Below, in pieces: positions 18,461 to 27,279 of a stretch of DNA of 64,000 nt (position 1 is the first letter of the stretch; the number at the start of each line of letters is the position of its first letter). The translations under genes and the position numbers were made by a program. The notes under the pieces were generated by a model. That model saw only the letters and a program-made list of their open reading frames with translations, had not been told where the DNA came from and searched no databases. Source of the stretch: Pseudolabrys sp963742345 (lineage in GTDB: Bacteria > Pseudomonadota > Alphaproteobacteria > Rhizobiales > Xanthobacteraceae); contig CAVULO010000011.1 in the NCBI GenBank assembly GCA_963742345.1, positions 124,001 through 188,000 on the forward strand, in the 5' to 3' direction.

Positions 18461-19225
18461 ATGGCCACAACCGCAAAAGTTGCACTCGTGACTGGAGCCG
18501 GAACCGGCGTGGGCCGAGCGGTGGCCATCGCGCTCGCCAAGGCTGGCTACAATCTCGTGCTGGCGGGCCGCCGCAAAGAGATGCTCGACAAGGTCGCCGG
18601 CGAGATCAACGCCGTCGGAGCGCAGGCGTTGGCCGTCCCTACAGATGTTTCAAAGCGCGATTCAATCGTCTCATTGTTCGCGACAGTTAAATCCACTTTC
18701 GGACGGCTCGATGTTTTGTTCAACAATGCCGGTATTGGCGCGCCGCCGGTCCCGTTGGAGGATTTGCCGTTCGAGACCTGGCAGAACGTCGTCGCAACCA
18801 ACTTCACCGGAATTTTCCTTTGCACCCAGGAAGCGATCAAGATCATGAAGAGCCAGTCGCCGCGCGGCGGCCGCATCATCAACAATGGCTCGATCTCGGC
18901 ACACGCGCCGCGGCCATTTTCGGTCGCTTACACCTCGACCAAGCACGCGGTGACCGGCCTCACCAAATCCACCTCGCTCGATTGCCGGCAATACAACATC
19001 TGCTGCGGCCAGATTGATATCGGCAACGCCGCGACGCCGCTGACCGAGCGAATGGTGCAAGGTGAAGGCGTTTTGCAGGCGGACGGCCGCAAGATGATCG
19101 AGCCGCGCATGGAGGCCGACCATGTCGGCAATGCGGTGGTCTATATGGCAGGCCTGCCGCTCGACACGAACGTCCTGTTCATGACGGTCATGGCCAACAC
19201 GATGCCGTTTGTCGGGCGGGGCTGA
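18461..19225 (+). CDS. Short-chain dehydrogenase/reductase
   Basis: The start is the ATG at 18461, preceded by GAAAGGAAATCTC, giving 254 residues. The Rossmann motif is TGAGTGVGRAVAIAL, followed by LFNNAGIGAP (the NNAG motif) and the catalytic YTSTKHA, with a serine in NNGSISAHAPRP. This is a classical SDR that oxidises or reduces an alcohol or ketone with NAD(P) in the cytoplasm. The substrate is not evident. The membrane protein gene follows five bases later, so they are probably co-transcribed. Confidence 0.9.
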   Translation: MATTAKVALVTGAGTGVGRAVAIALAKAGYNLVLAGRRKEMLDKVAGEINAVGAQALAVPTDVSKRDSIVSLFATVKSTFGRLDVLFNNAGIGAPPVPLEDLPFETWQNVVATNFTGIFLCTQEAIKIMKSQSPRGGRIINNGSISAHAPRPFSVAYTSTKHAVTGLTKSTSLDCRQYNICCGQIDIGNAATPLTERMVQGEGVLQADGRKMIEPRMEADHVGNAVVYMAGLPLDTNVLFMTVMANTMPFVGRG

Positions 19226-19230
19226 TTTTT

Positions 19231-19755
19231 ATGGAGGCGCTCCACGAGTGGCATGAATTCTATGTGCTGCTCGGAACAGCAGGCGCGACTTTGCTCGCGC
19301 TTTTGTTTGTCGCCGTGTCACTCGGCACCGGCCTTCTCAGCAACAAGGATCAACAGGGGACTCGTACCTTTATGAGTCCCGTGGTGATCCATTTCACCAG
19401 CGTGTTTTTCCTTTCCGCAGTATGCCTGGTGCCCTCGCATGGGCCCGTTTTCTTCGCGATCCTGATCGGGGTAACGGCGGTCATCGGTATTGCCGTATCG
19501 ATCGTCATCTCCGTGTGGGTCATGCGCACCGAGATGACGCAATATCTGCCGGACTATTTCGCCTATGGATTGCTGCCGGTTGGCGCTTATCTCGCGTTAA
19601 TGGCGGCAAGCATCATGATCTATCTCGCGCGGCCCTACGCGCTTGAAGTGCTGGCCGGCGGATTGCTGTTGCTTACCATTGTCAACGTCCGCAATGCCTG
19701 GGATCTCACTTTGTCGATGGTCCGCCGCCATGCCGGCAAACGACCGTCAGACTAG
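19231..19755 (+). CDS. Integral membrane protein of unknown function
   Basis: The 174-residue product has an N-terminal helix (LLGTAGATLLALLFVAVSLG), then helices around residues 50-66, 72-96, 109-131 and 138-155, so five membrane segments are predicted. No family is recognised. It begins five bases after the SDR stop codon, suggesting translational coupling. Its last four bases overlap the end of the convergent cyclophilin-like gene. Confidence 0.7.
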   Translation: MEALHEWHEFYVLLGTAGATLLALLFVAVSLGTGLLSNKDQQGTRTFMSPVVIHFTSVFFLSAVCLVPSHGPVFFAILIGVTAVIGIAVSIVISVWVMRTEMTQYLPDYFAYGLLPVGAYLALMAASIMIYLARPYALEVLAGGLLLLTIVNVRNAWDLTLSMVRRHAGKRPSD

Positions 19756-20126
19756 TCGAGCTTGCTCACCGTTACCTCAACGCCGGTTTTTACCTTGGAC
19801 AGCACCTTTACGCTTCCGAGCGCCTTGGCAAACACGTTGCAAGGGCTCGCGAGCCGGGTCTCATCACCTTTGGAAATCGGCGTGCGGCCAAAACCGATCG
19901 CGATTGCCGGACCCTGCGGCCAGTAAGCAATCTCGCCGGGCGTAATGACGGCGCGCGCATCGGGCTCACGCGCTACATTTACCGGCACATCGAAATAGAC
20001 TTCCTCACCCCACGTGAGGACCGCCGAGGAGATCGGCAGCACCGCCACGATGGCCTTGGCGGTGGGCGTGTCGAGCAATTCAGCGTCGAGCTTTAACGCG
20101 CCGAAATCGAAGCGAATGCGGGGCAC
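19752..20126 (-). CDS. Cyclophilin-like fold protein
   Basis: The start is best placed at a GTG (20124-20126) because CGGAGA lies six bases upstream of it; a TTG six codons earlier is the alternative. The roughly 124-residue protein contains FDFGALKLDAELLDTPTAKA, TWGEEVYFDVPV, PGEIAYWPQGPAIAIGFG and GRTPISKGDE, typical of the small cyclophilin-like barrel family (TM1367-like). Members have a beta-barrel related to cyclophilin but no known isomerase activity; the function is unknown. It lies just downstream of the MFS gene on the same strand. Confidence 0.75.
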   Translation of the reverse strand: MPRIRFDFGALKLDAELLDTPTAKAIVAVLPISSAVLTWGEEVYFDVPVNVAREPDARAVITPGEIAYWPQGPAIAIGFGRTPISKGDETRLASPCNVFAKALGSVKVLSKVKTGVEVTVSKLD

Positions 20127-20147
20127 CAGTGTTCTCCGTTGCAACGC

Positions 20148-21425
20148 TCAGGTGGTTTTGACTCGCATGTGGATGATGACAAGGACCAACAGGCTCAGCA
20201 GCGACGTCGCAATCAGATAAAAGCTTGGCGCCAGCGGCGATCCGGTTACGGCGACCAGCCAGGCGGCGATGAAGGGCGCAAAGCCGCCGAAGATCGGCAC
20301 ACTGATATTGTAGCTTAACGCAATGCCGGTGCCGCGCGTGGATATCGGAAACAGCTCTGCCATCAAAGCCGGCAGCGTGCCGCTATAGGCGGCCTTGAGC
20401 AGACTCAGCCAGCACACGATGCCGACGATGCCGGCGAGCGATGGATTGGCAACCAGCAGCACGAAGGCCGGATAGGCCGAGACCGCAAACAGCAACGAAA
20501 CGATCACCATCAGCCGGACACGACCGACGTGGTCCGACAGATGGCCGAACAGCGGCGCGCCAAAGGTCAGCAAAAGTCCGCCGATCAAGGTTGCCGTGAA
20601 GCCGAGCGATTGCGGCAAATGCAACTGCTTGATGGCGTAAGTCGGCATGTAAAGGATGATGTAATTCGAGCTGGTGGAGAGGACAACAATGCCGATGCAC
20701 ATCAGCAGCCGATCCCAATGCTCCTTAAACATCTGTCGCACGGGAGCCTTGGCGGGACCCTGTTCGCGAAACTCCGGCGTCTCGCCGACGTGCTTGCGGA
20801 TGTAAAGGCCGATTGGACCGATCAGCAGCCCGAAGAAGAACGGCACACGCCAGCCCCAACTTTCGAGCTGGTCCGCGGTCAGCCAGCTGAACAAAACGAC
20901 GCCGAAAAAAGACGCAAGCACCGCGGCCAATCCCTGGCCGAACCACTGAAAGCTCGCAAAGAAGCCTTTGCGATCCGTTGTGTGCTCGACCAGAAATGCC
21001 GTGGCGCTGCCGAACTCGCCGGCCACCGCGAAGCCTTGCAGCAACCGCGCAATAAGCACAGCGATAGGCGCTAAAATCCCAACCGTTGCGTAAGTCGGCA
21101 TGATTGCCATCAGGCCGGTCCCGATCGTCATGATGACGATCGACACCAGCATGGCGGCGCGGCGGCCCGCGCGATCGGCATAGGCACCAAGGACAATGGC
21201 GCCGAGCGGGCGCACCAGATACGACACCCCGAACGTGCCGAAAGCCAATAGCAGCGCGGTTGTCGGATCCGCGGTGGGGAAAAACAGCTTGGAAATGGTA
21301 ACGGCGAAATAGCCGTAGACGAGGATGTCGTACCATTCGAGTGCGTTGCCGATCGAGGCGGCCGCAAGAACTTTAAACGTGCTGGATTTATGCGGCACTG
21401 CGGCCGCCACGGCAGTTACTGACAT
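20148..21425 (-). CDS. MFS transporter, metabolite:H+ symporter (MHS) family
   Basis: The 425-residue protein starts with SIGNALEWYDILVYGYFAVT, the signature of MHS-family symporters such as ProP, KgtP and ShiA. VRPLGAIVLGAYADRAGRR is the conserved loop 2-3 motif, and twelve membrane helices can be drawn. It should import a small organic acid or compatible solute with protons across the inner membrane. The ATG at 21425 follows GAGGGGACAAG. It diverges from the gamma-glutamyltransferase gene, with 99 bases between the starts. Confidence 0.9.
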   Translation of the reverse strand: MSVTAVAAAVPHKSSTFKVLAAASIGNALEWYDILVYGYFAVTISKLFFPTADPTTALLLAFGTFGVSYLVRPLGAIVLGAYADRAGRRAAMLVSIVIMTIGTGLMAIMPTYATVGILAPIAVLIARLLQGFAVAGEFGSATAFLVEHTTDRKGFFASFQWFGQGLAAVLASFFGVVLFSWLTADQLESWGWRVPFFFGLLIGPIGLYIRKHVGETPEFREQGPAKAPVRQMFKEHWDRLLMCIGIVVLSTSSNYIILYMPTYAIKQLHLPQSLGFTATLIGGLLLTFGAPLFGHLSDHVGRVRLMVIVSLLFAVSAYPAFVLLVANPSLAGIVGIVCWLSLLKAAYSGTLPALMAELFPISTRGTGIALSYNISVPIFGGFAPFIAAWLVAVTGSPLAPSFYLIATSLLSLLVLVIIHMRVKTT

Positions 21426-21524
21426 CTTGTCCCCTCAAGCACAAAGTCACAGTCTAAACTTGCCGCGAACAGGGCGGCGAAACAAGGTGGCGACCCCGGG
21501 CAATCTCAACTACATTGGCGACGC

Positions 21525-23339
21525 ATGAAAATTGACGTGTCCAAGATCAATCCCAATCCCTTCACGACCCGGCCCGAGATCGAAGGCACCTTCGGCGTTG
21601 TCGCTTCCACCCATTGGATCGCAACGGCCGTCGGAATGGCGACACTGGAGAAGGGCGGCAACGCCTTCGATGCGGCGGCGGCGACCGCGTTCACGCTGCA
21701 AGTGCTCGAGCCACATCTTAATGGGCCCGGCGGCGACGTTCCGGTCATTCTCTACGACGTCAAACGCAATCGGCCGGAGGTGATCTGCGGCCAAGGGCCG
21801 GCGCCACAGGCCGCGACCATCGCGCATTTCCACAGCCTCGGCCTCGATATGGTTCCTGGCACTGGACTCCTGGCCGCCTGCGTTCCGGGCATGTTCGACA
21901 CATGGATGCTGCTGTTGCGCGACTACGGCACCATGCGTTTGGCCGATGTCCTGACGCCTGCGATTTTCTACGCGCGCAATGGCCATCCGCTGGTTGAGCG
22001 CGCGAGCGCGACCATCGCCATGGTGGCGCAATTGTTCCGCGAGCATTGGCCGACGTCGGCGGCAGTCTATCTGCCGCACGGCAAGGTGCCGGAGCCCGGC
22101 ACGCTGTTCACCAACCATGTGCTTGCCGATACCTACACGCGCGTCCTGCGCGAGGCTGAAAGTGCGGGCGGCGACCGCGTTGCGCAGATCGAGCGTGCGC
22201 GCAAAGTCTGGTCGCAGGGTTTCGTCGCAGAGGCGATCGACAAGTTCTGCCGCACACAAAAAGTGATGGACGTGAGCGGCAAGCGACACGGCGGGGTGCT
22301 CACCGGCGCCGACATGGCGGCATGGCAGGCCTCCGTCGAGCCGCCGCTCACCTATGACTACGGCCGCTACACGGTCTGCAAGCCGGGTGTGTGGAGTCAG
22401 GGCCCGGTAGTGCTGCAACAGCTGGCGCTGTTGAAAGGCTTCGACCTCGACGGCCTCGATCCGGCAGGGACAGACTTCGTCCACTTGCAAGTCGAATGCG
22501 CCAAGCTTGCTTATGCCGACCGGGAAAGCTTCTACGGCGATCCGGATTTCGTCGAAGTGCCGATCGAGACGCTGCTGTCCGACCGTTACAACGCCGAGCG
22601 CCGCGAGCTGATCGGCAAACACGCCTCTCTCGAACTACGCCCCGGCTCAGTCAAAGGCTTCGGCGCCGTCGTCGAGATGCGTCACGCTGAAGGTGCGCGC
22701 GCCGCGGTCGGTGCCTTCGGCGCGGGCGAGCCCACCGTCGGCCGCCTTGGCGAAGTGATCGGCGACACCGTGCATTTCGATATTATCGATACCGCCGGCA
22801 ACATGGTGTCGTCGACGCCGTCAGGCGGGTGGCTGCAATCTTCGCCCGTCATACCCGAGCTCGGCTTCGGCCTTGGTACCCGCGCGCAGATGTTCTGGCT
22901 CGACGAAAACCATCCGGCCGCGCTCGCACCCGGCAAGCGGCCGCGCACCACGCTGTCGCCAACCTTGGCGCTGCGCGACGGCGAACCTTATCTCGCGTGG
23001 GGCTCGCCCGGTGGCGACCAGCAGGATCAATGGACCACGCAGTTTTTCCTGCGGCATGTCCATGCCGACATGAACTTGCAGGAATCGATCGACGCGCCGG
23101 CCTGGCACTCCGAACATTTCCCGATCTCATTCTGGCCGCGTACGGCGCGCCCGGGCGTGCTGGTTGTTGAGAAGCGATTGCCTGACACGACCATCACGGA
23201 ATTGCGGGCGCGCGGGCATAAAGTCGAAGTCGGGCCAGACTGGTCGGAAGGCCGCCTCACTGCCGCGTCCCGCGTGGGACCGCGCCGGCGTGCCGCCGCC
23301 AACCCGCGCGGCATGCAGGGCTACGCCGCCGGCCGCTGA
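21525..23339 (+). CDS. Gamma-glutamyltransferase family protein
   Basis: The 604-residue protein has the N-terminal nucleophile hydrolase layout of gamma-glutamyltransferases: GMATLEKGGNAFDAAAATAF, PHLNGPGGDVPVILYD, the nucleophile Thr415 in GDTVHFDIID, and GSPGGDQQDQWTTQFFL near the end. Self-cleavage before Thr415 would give two chains. There is no signal peptide, so unlike E. coli GGT it may act in the cytoplasm, where many such proteins hydrolyse N-acyl or gamma-glutamyl compounds in catabolic pathways. It diverges from the MHS transporter gene, which may carry the substrate or product. Confidence 0.88.
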   Translation: MKIDVSKINPNPFTTRPEIEGTFGVVASTHWIATAVGMATLEKGGNAFDAAAATAFTLQVLEPHLNGPGGDVPVILYDVKRNRPEVICGQGPAPQAATIAHFHSLGLDMVPGTGLLAACVPGMFDTWMLLLRDYGTMRLADVLTPAIFYARNGHPLVERASATIAMVAQLFREHWPTSAAVYLPHGKVPEPGTLFTNHVLADTYTRVLREAESAGGDRVAQIERARKVWSQGFVAEAIDKFCRTQKVMDVSGKRHGGVLTGADMAAWQASVEPPLTYDYGRYTVCKPGVWSQGPVVLQQLALLKGFDLDGLDPAGTDFVHLQVECAKLAYADRESFYGDPDFVEVPIETLLSDRYNAERRELIGKHASLELRPGSVKGFGAVVEMRHAEGARAAVGAFGAGEPTVGRLGEVIGDTVHFDIIDTAGNMVSSTPSGGWLQSSPVIPELGFGLGTRAQMFWLDENHPAALAPGKRPRTTLSPTLALRDGEPYLAWGSPGGDQQDQWTTQFFLRHVHADMNLQESIDAPAWHSEHFPISFWPRTARPGVLVVEKRLPDTTITELRARGHKVEVGPDWSEGRLTAASRVGPRRRAAANPRGMQGYAAGR

Positions 23340-23459
23340 GCGGAGCCGGACGTCCGCCACGTCGATTCAATCTGGCCGCTGTCGACTATGTTTGATGTCA
23401 CGCCGGACGGGCGCGGCGCCATCTGGCGTTCCGAGATTGAGCTGCGGCTGAAGTGCGAC

Positions 23460-23488
23460 TTGACTTTATTCCTATAGGAATATATACG
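23460..23488 (+). promoter_or_regulatory. Sigma70-type promoter with a 16-bp palindrome as spacer
   Basis: TTGACT (23460-23465) and TATACG (23483-23488) are separated by 17 bases and make a good housekeeping-type promoter. The spacer contains the perfect palindrome TATTCCTATAGGAATA (23467-23482), an AT-rich island in GC-rich DNA. A dimeric repressor bound there would block RNA polymerase. No protein gene follows for over 800 bases on this strand; the promoter faces the hairpin-rich region that begins at about 23495. Confidence 0.55.
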
Positions 23489-23494
23489 TAGCGG

Positions 23495-23910
23495 ATCCCG
23501 CCCTCGTTACCGAGGGGTGTCTGATCAGCGTCTCCAGACGCGGGGCGGGGAGCGGTGGCCGGACAACGGCAGCGTCGGAGATGCGGCGCTGACCCCCGGC
23601 GGTCCAAGCCGCATCGTCCGGGCCCGCCCGCCGCGGGTCATTGGCCCCACTGACGGCGGCTGCCAGGCATGGTCAGAAAGTGCCGGGCACCGTCCGGGCC
23701 AGGAGCGGTGGAGAGGTGAACCGGCCGCAAGGCCGGTTCACCTGAAACGGCAAGTCCACCGGGGGCGATGCGGAGCAAACCTATGAAACACCGCGCGCGG
23801 GACGCCTTGGGATTTGGCGGACTTGCGGCACTTCAAGAACTCGACAAGCCTCGATGTCGCGAGGCGTCGAGGCCCGTGGGTCCATCAGGACCTCTGGCGT
23901 CCCGCGCGCC
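23495..23910 (+). ncRNA. Candidate structured RNA downstream of the palindromic promoter
   Basis: The stretch holds several perfect stems: CCCTCG-TTAC-CGAGGG (23501-23516), GCGTCT-CC-AGACGC (23528-23541), GATGCGGC/GCCGCATC (23580-23587 with 23608-23615), a 13-bp stem AGGTGAACCGGCC-GCAA-GGCCGGTTCACCT (23714-23743), and a large 14-bp arm pair at 23793-23909. None has a U-run, so they are not ordinary terminators. No credible reading frame fills the region. It does not match RNase P RNA, tmRNA or SRP RNA as I know them. Alternatives are a mobile-element remnant or a degenerate repeat cluster. Ends are estimates. Confidence 0.35.
23793..23909. repeat. Long inverted repeat, GCGCGCGGGACGCC arms
   Basis: GCGCGCGGGACGCC (23793-23806) and GGCGTCCCGCGCGC (23896-23909) are perfect 14-base arms 89 bases apart. 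A nested CCTCGA/TCGAGG pair lies between them. The left arm follows ATGAAACACC, a sequence I recall, without certainty, as recurrent in Bradyrhizobium-group genomes next to short doubtful reading frames. Confidence 0.5.
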
Positions 23911-23999
23911 CTCGTTTCTTTTGGCGCGGCGGCAGTTACTTCACCCCGACGGCGTACCCGGCGCCGCAAAGAAACAGGGCGATGACGCTTGCCTTGGCT

Positions 24000-24149
24000 T
24001 TGGCTGTTTGAAAATTAAATCGGTGCAACCTCCGCTCATTCCCGCGCAAGCGGGAATCCAGCACTGGGTCCCCGCTTGCGCGGGGACGAGCGGGAGATGG
24101 CAACGCCACGCCACACACTCTGCCGTCATGCCGGTTGGCTGTTTGAAAA
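24000..24149. repeat. Direct repeat TTGGCTGTTTGAAAA flanking a double hairpin
   Basis: TTGGCTGTTTGAAAA occurs at 24000-24014 and again at 24135-24149. Between the copies lies a three-way structure: outer stem CCGCTC/GAGCGG (24032-24037 with 24088-24093), enclosing ATTCCCGC-GCAA-GCGGGAAT (24038-24057) and GTCCCCGC-TTGC-GCGGGGAC (24068-24087). The inner hairpins belong to a widespread proteobacterial intergenic repeat type. The direct repeats may mark an insertion, but this is inference. Confidence 0.55.
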
Positions 24150-24157
24150 GTGAATCC

Positions 24158-24255
24158 GTAGGGTGGGCTAAGGCGCGGAACGCGCCGAGCCCACCGGCAG
24201 ACGCGCACAAGGTGGCGGCGCTGATGGCGGGCTCGCTTCGCTTAGCCCACCCTAC
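24158..24255. repeat. Inverted-repeat element with GTAGGGTGGGCTAAG ends
   Basis: Perfect 15-base arms, GTAGGGTGGGCTAAG (24158-24172) and CTTAGCCCACCCTAC (24241-24255), enclose about 68 bases including a GGCGCG-GAA-CGCGCC hairpin. Elements with these ends are scattered in many proteobacterial genomes and look like small non-autonomous (MITE-like) repeats. Confidence 0.6.
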
Positions 24256-24312
24256 AATTGTTCGCACGGGCATGCGCGGTTGATGGCAACGCCGCGCAAA
24301 AAAACGCAGATC

Positions 24313-24594
24313 TCAATGCAATCGAAACTCCCCGCTGATCGCCTTGAGTTCCGCCGGCTTGATCAGCTTGCAATGCGCGACCTGCACCGAGTGCAGCGGT
24401 CCTTCCAGCTTCTCCTGCCAGAACGTCAGAAATTTCTGCAGCTCGGGGAATTTCGGGAATAGGTCGTAGGCCTGCCAGACATAGGATTGCAGTAGCCATT
24501 GATGATCGGGACGCCGGTACAAAATGAGCGCTGTCGTGAGGCCGAAGCCATTTACCTGCTTACGGAAGTCTTCAGACACGCCTTGCGAAACCAT
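24313..24594 (-). CDS. usg-family protein
   Basis: The start is the ATG at 24592-24594 behind GGAGGGCGCG, giving 93 residues; a longer form would begin with a poorly conserved 17 residues. The sequence FRKQVNGFGLTTALILYRRP, SYVWQAYDLFPKFPELQKFL and GPLHSVQVAHCKLIKPAELK is that of the small usg family, widespread in alphaproteobacteria. The name comes from a gene near trpF in other genomes; the function is not known. Here it lies divergent from groES, with the heat-shock control region between. Confidence 0.8.
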   Translation of the reverse strand: MVSQGVSEDFRKQVNGFGLTTALILYRRPDHQWLLQSYVWQAYDLFPKFPELQKFLTFWQEKLEGPLHSVQVAHCKLIKPAELKAISGEFRLH

Positions 24595-24823
24595 CGCGCC
24601 CTCCTTCGAGTCGGACGTAAAGTTTCCTTTTCCGGCACTCTCCATTGCAAGCCGAAAAGGTAAACAAATTGTTTAAAATCAAGGCATTAGCAGCAGGGGG
24701 ATTTGTCTGCTAACAGCCTTCGCGGCAGGCCGCATGCGACCGCCCGAGGTAACGTGATCGGGCAAAAAGCGGTTCCCATCACATCGCCGTTAACCATTGG
24801 CACAACAGGCTTTTCGGGAATTG

Positions 24824-24850
24824 TTGGCACTCGTCTGAAATGAGTGCTAA
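24824..24850. promoter_or_regulatory. CIRCE operator (HrcA site)
   Basis: TTGGCACTC-N9-GAGTGCTAA matches the CIRCE consensus TTAGCACTC-N9-GAGTGCTAA with one difference. The repressor HrcA binds this inverted repeat and releases it on heat shock, when GroEL is occupied. It lies about 120 bases before the groES start codon. Confidence 0.93.
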
Positions 24851-24867
24851 AAAATTTCCTGCTCCCC

Positions 24868-24896
24868 CTTGCGGGCAAAAAAGCCGCCACCCATGT
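24868..24896 (+). promoter_or_regulatory. Possible RpoH (sigma32) promoter of groESL
   Basis: CTTGCG (24868-24873) and CCATGT (24891-24896) are 17 bases apart and loosely resemble the alphaproteobacterial heat-shock promoter, whose -35 begins with CTTG. The -10 match is weak, so this is only a suggestion. Confidence 0.3.
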
Positions 24897-24971
24897 GGCG
24901 TCCAGGTGCTGGCAAGGGGACCAGCCGGCTACCAAAAACCTTAGATTGTCCAATATTTTAGGAGGACTGCC

Positions 24972-25289
24972 ATGAAGTTCCGTCCGCTTCACGACCGCGT
25001 CGTCGTCAAGCGCATCGATGCCGAGGAAAAGAGTGCCGGTGGCATCATCATTCCCGACACCGCCAAGGAGAAGCCCTCACAGGGCGAAATCATCGCCGTC
25101 GGCCCCGGTGGCCGCGACGAAAGCGGCAAGCTGATCCCGATCGATCTCAAGATCGGCGACACCGTGCTGTTCGGCAAATGGTCGGGCACCGAGGTGAAGA
25201 TCGACGGCCAGGATCTCCTGATCATGAAGGAGTCCGACATCATGGGCGTGATCGAAGGCACCGCCACCGCCAGGAAGAAGGCCGCCTAA
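24972..25289 (+). CDS. groES: Co-chaperonin GroES
   Basis: The 105-residue protein begins MKFRPLHDRVVVKRIDAEEK and contains the mobile-loop region SAGGIIIPDTAKEKPSQGEI and the end segment ILIMKESDIMGVIEG-like LLIMKESDIMGVIEG. GroES forms the seven-membered lid of the GroEL folding chamber in the cytoplasm. It is preceded by AGGAGG at a good distance and controlled by the CIRCE site. groEL follows after 143 bases. Length and motifs are normal. Confidence 0.98.
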   Translation: MKFRPLHDRVVVKRIDAEEKSAGGIIIPDTAKEKPSQGEIIAVGPGGRDESGKLIPIDLKIGDTVLFGKWSGTEVKIDGQDLLIMKESDIMGVIEGTATARKKAA

Positions 25290-25306
25290 GGCGATCCCTC
25301 GTGCCG

Positions 25307-25406
25307 CGAGGAGCGCCCGCAGGGCGCGTCTCGCAGGACGAGAGCAAGAAATCAAACAGCTCATCCTTCGATGACGCCGCGCCAGCGCGCGGCTCCTCAG
25401 GGTGAG
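25307..25406. repeat. Palindromic repeats between groES and groEL
   Basis: Two hairpins lie in the intercistronic gap: GCGCCC-GCA-GGGCGC with flanking CGAG/CTCG (25307-25333), and an imperfect palindrome from CTCATCCTTCGATGACGCCG to GCGCGGCTCCTCAGGGTGAG (25360-25406). They resemble the pair at 13054-13193. Such structures between co-transcribed genes can stabilise or separate the two messages. Confidence 0.55.
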
Positions 25407-25432
25407 AACCGAAACCTGAAGGAAACGAAACA

Positions 25433-27073
<1,641 letters not shown>

Positions 27074-27098
27074 GGTCTCCGCTCAACGCGAAAAAAAT

Positions 27099-27130
27099 GC
27101 AAAGGCCCGGGAAAAATCCCGGGCCTTTTG
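27099..27130 (+). terminator. Intrinsic terminator of groESL
   Basis: AAAGGCCCGGGA and TCCCGGGCCTTT pair around a short A-rich loop, followed by TTTTG. It lies 27 bases after the groEL stop. Confidence 0.9.
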
Positions 27131-27279
27131 CTCACAACCAGAGGTCGACAAAAAACAAACGACCACACACGAAAAGGCGCGCGTTCATCCGGCGTCGCCC
27201 CGTCGCAGTGGCCGTCGCGGCGATGAACTACTCCCATCGCCACTTGCAAATCACGTTACATCACCGACATGACAGCAGC

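Larger units (their letters stand above)
24595..24971. other. Gene-free control region between usg and groES
   Basis: This 377-base stretch holds the CIRCE operator (24824-24850), a possible heat-shock sigma promoter (24868-24896) and, just before groES, an AGGAGG ribosome-binding site (24961-24966). Nothing recognisable was seen between 24595 and 24820 apart from AT-rich patches that could hold the usg promoter. Confidence 0.6.

Noticed and set aside
21510..22622. A 370-codon minus-strand frame opposite gamma-glutamyltransferase
   Set aside because: It is a shadow frame; the plus strand carries the catalytic motifs.
23495..23910. Identification of the structured stretch as RNase P RNA, tmRNA or a group II intron
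   Set aside because: Short similar strings such as GAAACGGCAAGTCC are present, but the defining cores (for example the RNase P P4 region, the tmRNA tag frame or intron domain V) are not visible.
23941..24273. A minus-strand frame through the same repeats
   Set aside because: It is a translation of the same intergenic repeats with no ribosome-binding site or protein-like composition.
23768..24283. A 171-codon plus-strand reading frame starting MRSKPMKHRARDALG
   Set aside because: It runs through three unrelated repeat elements, including the well-known spurious peptide LIPAQAGIQ; the reading frame is a by-product of GC-rich repeats.
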